Positions 10,721-19,551 of a stretch of 20,267 bases of DNA are shown piece after piece (position 1 is the first letter of the stretch; each line of letters begins with the position of its first letter). The stretch comes from Chara braunii (lineage: Eukaryota; Streptophyta; Charophyceae; Charales; Characeae): the NCBI GenBank assembly GCA_003427395.1, contig BFEA01000618.1:259821-280087 (forward strand), given 5' to 3'. A model generated the notes under the pieces. It made no database searches and was not told the DNA's origin. It was given only the letters and a program-made list of their open reading frames with translations. The position numbers and the translations under genes were made by a program.

Positions 10721-13440
10721 GACCCTCTTATAATTTTTTGGACCCCTTTAACGGTCTAGCCGCCAGGGCATTCTTGGCACCCCAAAATTAATTTGACCCC
10801 CCTTCAGTGAGAATCCGACCTCCTTTTCAATTTTTGGACCCCTTTACGACCGGGTCCTAACGGCCAGGGCATTCTTGGCACCCCGACATTCATGTGAACC
10901 CCCTTGAATGAGAATCTGACCCCCTTTATAGTTTTTAGAACCCCATAGCTGTGGGTCCTAACCACCAGGGTATTATTGGCACGCCGAAATTAATTTGACC
11001 CCCCTTAAGTTCAAATCCGACCCCCTTTACAATTTTTGGACACCTAGAGCGGTGGGTCCTAACCTTCAGGCTTTTCTTCGCACCCCGAAATCAATTTGAC
11101 CCCCCTTAAGCGAGAATCCGACCCCCTTGCTAATTTTTGCACCCCTATAGCGGTGGGTCCTAACAGCTAGGATATTCTTGGCACCCCGAAATTAGTTTGA
11201 CCCCCCTTAAGTTGAAATCCGACCCCCTTTATAATTTTTGGACCCCTAGAGCGGTGGGTCCTAACCCACTGGCCTTTCTTCGCACCCCGAAATTAATTTC
11301 ACCTCCCTTTTGTGAAAATCCGACCCCCTTTATAATTTTTGGTCCCCTATAGCGGTGGGTCCTAACCGCCAGGGTATTCTGGGCATTCCGAAATCAGTTT
11401 GAGCCCCCTTAAGTTGAAATCCGACCCCCTATAGAATTTTTGGACCCCAAGAGCGGTGGGTCCTAACCCCCTGGCTATTCTTCGCACCAAAAAAATTAAT
11501 TGGACCCCCCTTAAGTAAAAATCGGACCCCCTTTATAATTTTTGGACCCCTAAAGCGCTGGGTCCTAACCCCCAGGCTTTTCTTTGCGCCCCGAAATTAA
11601 TTGGACCCCCTTTAAGTGAGAATCCGAACCCCTTTATAAGTTTTGGACCCCTATAGCCGTGCGTCCTAACCACCAGGGTATTCTTGGCACCCTGAAATTA
11701 ATTTGACCCCCCTTAAGTTGAAATCCGACCCCCTTTATAATTTTTGGACCCCTTTAGCGGTGTGTGCTAACCGCCAGGGTATTCTTGGCACCCGGAAATA
11801 AATTTGAACCCCCTTAAGATGAAATCTGACCCCCTTTACAAATGCTGGACCCCTTTAGCGGTGGGTCCTAACCGCCAGGTTTTTCTTCGCACCCCAAAAT
11901 TAATTTGACCCCCCTTAAGTGAGAATCCGTCCCCCTTTATAATTTTTTGACCCCTAGAGCGGTGGGGTCAGACCTCCTGGGTATTCTTGGTACCCGGAAA
12001 TAAATTTGACCCCCCTTAAGTTGAAATCCGACCCCCTTTATAAATGTTGGACCCCTAAAGCAGTCGGTTCTAACCGCCAGGCTTTTCTTCACGCCCCGAA
12101 ATTAATTTGACCTCTCTTAAGTGAGAATCCGTCCCCCTTTATAATTTTTGGACCCCTGTAGCGGTGGGTCCTAACCGCCAGGATCTTCTTGGCACCCAAA
12201 GATTAATTTCACCCCCTTGAAGTTGAAATCCGACCCCCTTTATAATATTTGGACCCCTTCAGCGGTGGGTCCTAACCACCACGGTATTCTTGGCACCCCG
12301 AAATTAATTTGACCCCCCTTAAGTTGAAATCCGACCCCCTTTATAATTTTTGGACCCCTATATCCGTGGGTCCTAACCGGCAGGGTATTCTCGGCACCCC
12401 GAAATTAGTTTCACCCGCCTTAAGTTGAAATCCGACCCCTAAAGCGGTGGGTCCTAACCCCCGGACTTTTCTTCCCGCCCCAAAATTTATTTGAGTTCCT
12501 TAAGTGAGAATCCGACCTTCTTTATAATTTTTGGACCCCTATAGCGGTGGGTCCTAACCGCCAGGGTATTCTTGGCACCCCGAAATTAATTTGACCCCCC
12601 ATAAGTTGAAATCCGACCCCCTTTATAATTTTTGGACCCCTGTAGTGGTGGGTCCTAACCGCCAGGGTATTCTTGGCATTCCGAAATTAGTTTGACCCCC
12701 CTTAAGTTGAAATCCGACCCCCTTTATAATTTTGGACTCCTAGAGCGGTGGGTCCTAACCCCCAGGCTATTCTTCGCACCCCAAAATTAATTGGACCCCC
12801 CTTAAGTGAGAATCAGACCCCCTTTATAATTTTTGGACCCCTAAAGCGGTGAGTCACAACCCCCAGGATTTTCTTCGCGCCCCAAAATTAATAGGACCCC
12901 CTTGAATACGACCCTTTTTATTATTTTTGGACCCAATTAGCGGTGGGCCCTAACTGCCAGGGTATTCTTCGCACCCCGAAATTAATTTGACCCCCCTTAA
13001 GTTGAAATCCGACCCCCTTGATAATTTTTGGACCTCTTTAGCGGTGGGTGTTAACTGCCAGGGTATTCTCGGCACCCCAAAATTAATTTGACCCCCCTTA
13101 AGTTGAAATCAGACCTTCTTTATAATTTTTTGACTCCTTTAGCGGTGGGTGCTAACCGCCAGGTTATTCTTTGCACCCCAAAATTAGTTTGACCCCTCTT
13201 AAGTTTAAATCCGACCCCCTTTATAATTTTTGGACCCCTTTAGCGGTGGGTCGTAACCGCCAGGGTATTGTTGGCACCTTGAAATTAGTTTGACCCCCCT
13301 TAAGTTGAAATCCGACCCTGTATAATTTTTGGACCCCTAGAGCAGTGGGTCCTAACCTCCAGGCTATCCTTTGCACCCCGAAATTAATTGGAGCCCCCTT
13401 AAGTGAGAATCAGACCCCCTTTATTATTTTTGGACCCCTA
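10720..13440 (+). repeat. Satellite segment of short recurring cassettes
   Basis: Monomers follow repeated short cassettes here. A unit after CTATAG with GAAATTAGTTTG is followed by a unit after CTAGAG with GGCTATTCTTCGC, then one after CTAAAG with GGCTTTTCTTCGCGC, then another A unit. Instances begin near 11370, 12670 and 13270. At 10850-11200 the segment matches 19250-19600 at offset about 8400 (TTGAATGAGAATC at 10914 and 19314). A subunit-sized deletion lies near 12437. Confidence 0.7.
12426..12446 (+). repeat. Truncated monomer, one ~20-bp subunit deleted
   Basis: TTGAAATCCGACCCCTAAAG skips the CCCTTTATAATTTTTGGAC subunit. It is the same kind of event as at 7858 but in a different monomer context. 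Confidence 0.75.
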
Positions 13441-14179
13441 AAGCGGTGGGTCCTAACCCCCGAGCTATTCTTCGCGCCCCGAAATTAATTGGACCCCCTT
13501 TAAGTGACAATCTGACCCCCTTTATAATTTTTGGACCCCTATAGCGGTGGGTCCTAGCCGCCAGGGTATTCTTTGCACGACGAAATTAATTTGACCCCCC
13601 TAAACTTGATATCCGACGCCCTTTTTAATTTTTGGACCCCTTTAGCGATGGGTGCTAACCGCCAGGGTATTCTTGGCACCCCGAAATAAATTAGACCCCC
13701 TTTAAATTGAAATCCGACCCCCTTTATAAATTTTGGACTCCTTTGGCGGTGGGTCCTAACGGCCAGGATTTTCTTCGCATCCCGAAATTAATTTGACTTT
13801 CCTTAAGTGAGAATCCGACCCCCTTTTATATATTTAGACCCCTAGAGCGGTAGGTCCTGAACGCCTGGTTATTCTTGGCTCCCCGAAATAAATTTGACCC
13901 CCCTTACGTTGAAATCCGATCCCCTTTATACTTTTTGGACCCCTTTAGCAGTGGGTGTTAACCACTGAGTATTCTTGGCACCCCGAAATTAATTTGACCT
14001 CCCTTAAATTGAAATTCGACCCCCTTAATAAATTTTGGACCCCTATAGCGGTGGGTCATAACCGCCAGGGTATTCTTGGCACCCGACATTAGTTTGACCC
14101 TCCTTACGTTGAAATCCGACCCCATTTATAATTTTTGGACCCCTACAGCGGTGGGTCCTAACCACCAGGGTATTCTTGG

Positions 14180-14205
14180 CACCCGGAAATTAGTTCGACC
14201 CCCTT
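14180..14205 (+). repeat. Shared subunit deletion, block-4 copy
   Basis: ACCCGGAAATTAGTTCGACC is followed by CCCTTGATAATTTTTGG, the same junction as at 9711 and 4485 bp away. A shared derived deletion supports common origin of blocks 3 and 4. Confidence 0.8.
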
Positions 14206-14773
14206 GATAATTTTTGGACGCCTAGAGCGGAGGGTCCTAACCCCCAGGCTATTTCTCGCACCCTGAACTTAATTTGACCGCCCTTAAGTTAAAATCCGAC
14301 CCCCTTTATAATTTTTCGACCGTTAAAGCGGTGGATCCTAACCCCAGGCTTTTCTTCGCACCCCGAAATTAATTTGACCTCCCTTAATAAAGAATCCGAC
14401 CCCCTTTATAATTTTTCGACCCCTGTAGAGGTGGGTCCTAACCACCAGGGTATTCTTGGCACCCCGAAACTAATTTCACCCATCTTAAGTTGAAATCCGA
14501 CCGCCTTTATAATTTTAGGACCCCTTTAGCGGTGGGTGTTAACCGCCAGGGTATTATTGGCACCCCGAAAATAATTTGACCCCCCTTAAGTTGAAACGAA
14601 ACCCCCTTTATAATTTTTTGACCCCTTTAGCGGTCGGTGCGAACCGCCACGGTATTCTTGGCACCCCGAAAGTAATTTGGCCCACCTTAAGTGAGAATCC
14701 GACCTCCTTTATAATTTTTAAACTCCTGAAGCGGTGGGTCCTAACCGCCAGGGTATTTAGAGCACTCTGAAAT

Positions 14774-14796
14774 GAATTTGACCTATCTTTGTAATT
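14774..14796 (+). repeat. Truncated monomer, one ~22-bp subunit deleted
   Basis: AATTTGACCTATCTTTGTAA skips the TTAAGTGAGAATCC subunit between two GACC-type starts. Confidence 0.7.
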
Positions 14797-15361
14797 TTTG
14801 GACCCCTATAGTGGTGGATCCTGACCACCAGGGTATTCTTGGCACCCCGAAATTAATGTGACCCCCCTTAAGTTTAAATCCGACTCCCTTTGTAATTTTT
14901 GGACTCCTTTAGCGGTGGGTGTTAACCGCTAGGGTATTCTTGGCACCCCGAAATTAATGTGATCCCCCTTAAGTAGAAATCCGACCCCTTTATAATTTTT
15001 GGACCCCTTTATCAGTGACTCCTAACCACTAGGCTTTTCTTCGCACCCCAAAACTAATTGAACCCCCTTTAAGTGAGAATCCGACCCCCTTTATAATCTT
15101 TCGACCCCTAGAGCAGAGGGTCGCAACCGCTAGGGCATTTTTGGCACCCTGAAATAACTTTAACCCCTCTTAAGTGAAAATCCGACCCCTTTTACAATTT
15201 TTGGACCGCATTAGCGGTTGGTCCTGACCGCCAGGGTATTCCTGGCACCCTGAAATTAATTTGACGTCCCTTAAGTGAAAATCTGACCCCCTTTATAACT
15301 TTTCGACCCTTATAGCGGTGGACTTTAACCTTCAGGGTATTCTTGACACCCCGAAATTAAT

Positions 15362-15392
15362 TTGACTCCCCTATAAATCTTGACCGCCCGGG
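15362..15392 (+). repeat. Heavily truncated monomer
   Basis: TTGACTCCCCTATAAATCTT runs straight into GACCGCCCGGGTATTC. It loses parts of three subunits and is one of the shortest units in the array. Confidence 0.7.
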
Positions 15393-15608
15393 TATTCTTG
15401 GCACCGCGAAATTAATTTGACCCCCCTTAAGTTGAAATCCAACCCCTTTATTATTTTTGGACCCCTTTAGCGGTGGGTGCTAACCGCCAGGGTATTCTTG
15501 GCACCACGAAATTAATTTGATCCCCTTAAGTTGAAATCCCACCCCCTTTATAAATTTTGGACCCCTTTGGCAGTGGGTCCTAACCCCCACGCTTTCCTTC
15601 GCACCCAT

Positions 15609-15630
15609 AAATTAATTGGAGTGAGAATCC
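15609..15630 (+). repeat. Monomer with 10-bp internal deletion (class member 5)
   Basis: AATTGGAGTGAGAATCC, isolated just after block 4. It has no 394-bp partner visible nearby, so it may be the remnant of a third copy of the pair. Confidence 0.75.
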
Positions 15631-16700
15631 GACCCGCTTTATAATTTTTGGACCCCTATAGCGGTGAGTCCTAACCGCCAGGGTATTCTTGGCACCCTGA
15701 AATTAGTTTGACCCCCTTAAGTTGAAATCCNACCCCCTATATAATTTTTGGACCCCTAGAGCGGTGGGTCCTAACCCCCAGGCTATTCTTCGCACTCCGA
15801 AATAAATTGGACCCTGTTTCAGTGACAATCCGGCCCCCTTTAAAATTATTGAACCCCTATAGCGGTGGGTCGTAACCACCAGGGTATTCCTGGCACCCCG
15901 AAATAAATTTGACCCGCCTTACGTTTAAATCCAACCCCCTTAATAAATGTTGGACCCCTTTAGCGGTGGGTCCTAACCGCCAGGCTTTTCTTCGCACCCC
16001 GAAATTAATTAGACCCCCCTTAAGTGGGAATCCAACCCCCTTTATAATTTTTGAACCCCTATAGCGGTGCGTCCAGACCGCCAGGGTATTCTTGGTACCC
16101 CGAAATAAATTTGACCCCCCTGAGGTTGAAATCCGATCCCCTTTATTAATTTTGGAACCCTTTAGCGGTGGGACCCAACGGCGAGGGTATTCTTGGCACC
16201 CTGAAATCAGTTGAACCCGCCTTAAGTTGAAATCCGACCCCCTTTAAAATTTTTAGACCCCTTAAGCGGTGGGTCCTATCCCCCAGGCTTTTCTTCGTGC
16301 CCCGAAACTTATTTGACCTCCCTTAAGTGAGAATCCATTGACCCCCTTTATAATTTTTGGACCCCTATAGCGGTGGGTCCTAACCGCCTGGGTATTTTTG
16401 CACCCCGAAATTAATTTGACCCCCTTTAAGGTGAAATCCGACCTCCTTTATAATTTTTAGACCCCTATAGCAGTGGGTCCTAACTGCCAGGGTATTCTTC
16501 GCAACCTGAAATTAAGTTGACCCCCCTTAAGTTCAAATCCAACCCCCTTTGTATTTTTTGGACCGCTAAAGCAGTGGATCCTAACCCTCAGGCTTTTCTT
16601 CGCACCTTGAAATTAATTTAGTCTCTCTTAAGTGAGAATCCGACCCCCTTTATAATTTTTGGACCCCTTTAGCGGTGGGTACTAACCACCAGGGTATTCT
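15620..16700 (+). repeat. 1.7-kb-offset segmental duplication, left copy
   Basis: The order of variants matches 17340-18420 at offset 1719 bp, close to 17 monomers. Shared markers are CCCTATATAATTTTTGG (15736 and 17454), AAAATTATTG, a TAAATGTTGG unit, GCGTCCAGACCGCC (16069 and 17788), CCCTGAGGTTG, and CACCCTGAAATCAG. It also carries an N at 15731. Confidence 0.8.
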
Positions 16701-17339
16701 TGGCACCCCAAAATTAATTTGACCCCCCTTAAGTTGAAATCCGAGCCCCTTTATAGTTTTTGGACCCCTATAGTGGTGGGTCCTAACCGCCAGGGTATTC
16801 TTGCCACCCCGAAATTAGTTTCACCCCGCTTAAGTTGAAATCCGACCCCCTTTAAGATTTTTGGAGCCCTAAAGCGGTGGGTCTTAACCCCCAGACTTTT
16901 CTTCGCGCCCAAAAATTAATTTGACCTCCCTTAAGTGAGAATCCGACTCCCTTTATAATTTTTGGACCCCTATAGCGGTGGGTCCTAACCGCCACGGTAT
17001 TCTTGGGACCCCGAAATTAGTTTGAACCCCCGTAAGTTCAAATCAGACCCCCTTTACAATTTTTGGACACCCAGAGCGGTGGGTCCTAACCCCCAGGCTT
17101 TTCTTCGCACCCCAAAATTAATTTGACGCCCCTAAAGTGAGAATCTCACCCCCTTGATAATTATTGGACCCCTATAGCGGTGGGTCTTAACCGCCAGGGT
17201 ATTCTTGACACCCCGAAATTAGTTTGACCCCTCTTAAGGTTATATCCGACCCTCTTTATAATTTTTGGACTCCTAGAGCGGTGGGTTCTAACCCCCAGGC
17301 TTTTCTTCGCACCCCCAAATAAATTTAACCTCCCTTAAG

Positions 17340-18420
17340 TGAGAATCCGATCCCCTTTATAATTTTTGGACCCCTATAGCAGTGAGTCCAAACCGCCAGA
17401 GTATTCTTGGCACCCTGAAATTAGTTTGACCCCCTTTAAGTTGAAATTCAACCCCCTATATAATTTTTGGACCCCTAGAACAGTGGGTCCTAACCCCCAG
17501 GCTATTTTTCGCACCCCGAAATTAAGTTGACCCCCTTTAAGTGAAAATCCGACCCCCTTTAAAATTATTGGACCCCTATAGCAGTGGGTCGTAACCACCA
17601 GGGTATTTTTGGCACCCCGAAATAAAATTGACCCCCCTTACGTTGAAATCCGACCCCCTTTATAAATGTTGGACCCATTTAGTGGTGGGTCCTAACCGCC
17701 AGGCTTTTCTTCGCACCCCTCAATTAATTAGACCCCCCTTAAGTGAGAATCCAACCCCCTTTATAATTTTTGAACCCCTATAGCGGTGCGTCCAGACCGC
17801 CAGGGTATTCTTGGTACCATGAAATAAATTTGACCCCCCTGAGGTTGAAATCCGACCCCCTTTATAAATTTTGGAACCCTTTAGCGGTGGGTCCTAATGG
17901 CGAGGGTATTCTTGGCACCCTGAAATCAGTTTAACCCCCCTTAAGTTGAAATCCGACCCCCTTTAAAATTTTAAGACCCCTAAAGCGGTGGGTCCTAGCC
18001 CCCAAGCTTTTCTTCATGCCCCGAAACTTATTTGACCTCCCTTAAGTGAGAATCCGACCCCCTTTATAATTTTCGGACCCCTATAGCGGTGGGTCCTAAC
18101 AGCCTGGGTATTTTTGCACCCCGAAATTAATTTGACCCCCTTTAAGGTGAAATCCAACCCCCTTTATAATTTTTGGACCCCTATAGCAGTGGGTCTTAAC
18201 TGCCAGGGTATTCTTCGCAACCTGAAATTAAGTTGACCCCCCTTAAGTTGAAATTCGACCCCCTTTGTAATTTTTGGACCCCTAAAGCGGTGGGTCTTAA
18301 CCCCCTGACTTTTCTTCCCGTGCTAAAGTTAATTTGACCTCCCTTAAGTGAGAATCCTACCCCCTTTATAATTTTTGGACCCCTATAGCGGTGGGTCCTA
18401 ACCACCAGGGTATTCTTCGC
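17340..18420 (+). repeat. 1.7-kb-offset segmental duplication, right copy
   Basis: This is the partner of 15620-16700. The match extends to the ACCACCAGGGTATTCTT unit (about 16686 and 18402) and is lost in the next monomer, where the right copy reads AGCGAAGAATCCTCACC near 18488. The offset stays close to 1719 bp at the two markers I measured, which suggests a more recent event than the long blocks. Confidence 0.8.
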
Positions 18421-18780
18421 ACCCCGAAATTAGTTTGACCCCCCTCAAGTTGAAATCCGACCCCCTATATAATTATTGGACCCCTAGAGCGAAGAATCCT
18501 CACCCCCAGGGTATTCTTCTTACCCCGAAATTTATTGGACCCCCCTGAAGTGATAGCAAACCCCCTTTATAATTTTTGGACCCCTAAAGCGGTGGGTCAT
18601 AACCCCCAGGATTTTCTTCGCGCCCCGAAATGAATTGGACCCCTTTAAGTGAGAATCCGACCCCCTTTATAATTTTTGGAACCCTATAGCTGTGGGTCCT
18701 AACCGCCAGAGTATTCTTGGCACCCCGAAATTAATTTAACTCCTCTTAAGTTCAAATCCGACCCCCTTTATAATTTTTGG

Positions 18781-18981
18781 ACCCCCATAGCGGTGGGTCC
18801 TAACCGCCAGGGTATTCTTCGCACCCCGAAATCAATGTGGCCCCTTAAGTTCAAATCCGACCCCCTTTACAATTTTTGGACACCCTGACCGGTGGGTCCT
18901 AACCCCCAGGCTTTTCTTCGCACCCTGAAATTAATTTGACCCCCCTTAAGTGAGAATCTGACCCCCTTGATAATTTTTGGG
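18781..18981 (+). repeat. Two-monomer local duplication, left copy, ending at N
   Basis: ACCCCCATAG, GAAATCAATGTGG and the GACACC-GACCGG unit match 19349-19551 at offset 568-570 bp. The copy ends abruptly at 18981, beside an N at 18982. The continuation present after 19551 (the CCCCTATAGTGGTGGG part of the unit) is missing here. Confidence 0.75.
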
Positions 18982-18992
18982 NTGGCACCCCG
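18974..18992 (+). other. Truncated monomer at an ambiguous base, possible assembly join
   Basis: AATTTTTGGGNTGGCACC lacks about 40 bp compared with the parallel site at 19543-19592, where the same left side continues through TATAGTGGTGGG and CCGCCAGGG before TTGGCACC. The N at 18982 sits exactly at the junction. The break is not at an ACCCC motif, unlike the other deletions, so a misjoin or collapsed read is at least as likely as a real deletion. Confidence 0.65.
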
Positions 18993-19348
18993 AAATTAAT
19001 TTGACCCCCCTTAAGTTTCAATCAGACCCTCTTTATAGTTTTTTTACCCCTTTAGCGGTGGGTGCTAACCGGTAGGGTATTCTTGGCTCCACGAAATTAG
19101 TTTCACCCCCCTTAAGTTGAAATCCGAAACCCTTTAGAATTTTTGGACCCCTAGAGCGGTGGGTCCTAGGCCCCTGGCTTTTCTTTGCACCCCGAAATTA
19201 ATTTGACCTCCCTTAAGTGAGAATCCGACCCCCTTTAAAATATTTAGACCCCTTTAGCGGTGGGTCCTAGCGGCCAGGGCATTCTTGGCACCCCGAAATT
19301 AATTTGATCCCCCTTGAATGAGAATCCGATCTTCTTTATAATTTTTGG

Positions 19349-19551
19349 ACCCCCATAGCGGTGGGTCCAAACCGCCAGGGTATTCTTCGCACCCCGAAAT
19401 CAATGTGACCCCCCTTAAGTTCAAATCCGACCCCCTTTACAATTTTTGGACACCCAGACCGGTGGGTCCTAACCCCCTGGCTTTTCTTCGCACCCTGAAA
19501 TTAATTTGACCCCCCTTAAGTGAGAATCTGACCCCCTTGGTAATTTTTGGG
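19349..19551 (+). repeat. Two-monomer local duplication, right copy
   Basis: This is the partner of 18781-18981, with GAAATCAATGTGACC and GACACCCAGACCGG. Unlike the left copy it continues into a complete following monomer. A third, older relative lies at about 10950-11150. Confidence 0.75.

Larger units (their letters stand above)
13440..15300 (+). repeat. Long block copy 4 of the satellite
   Basis: This is the closest relative of block 3. AAATTGAAATCC occurs at 9218 and 13704, ACGTTG at 9620 and 14106, and ATTTTAGGA at 10027 and 14512, all at offset 4485-4486. Both blocks share the CTTAATAAATTTTGG variant, the CCCATCTTAAGTTG variant, and the same subunit deletion (9711 and 14196). The right end is marked by the GGTTGGTCC monomer at 15216. 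Confidence 0.75.
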
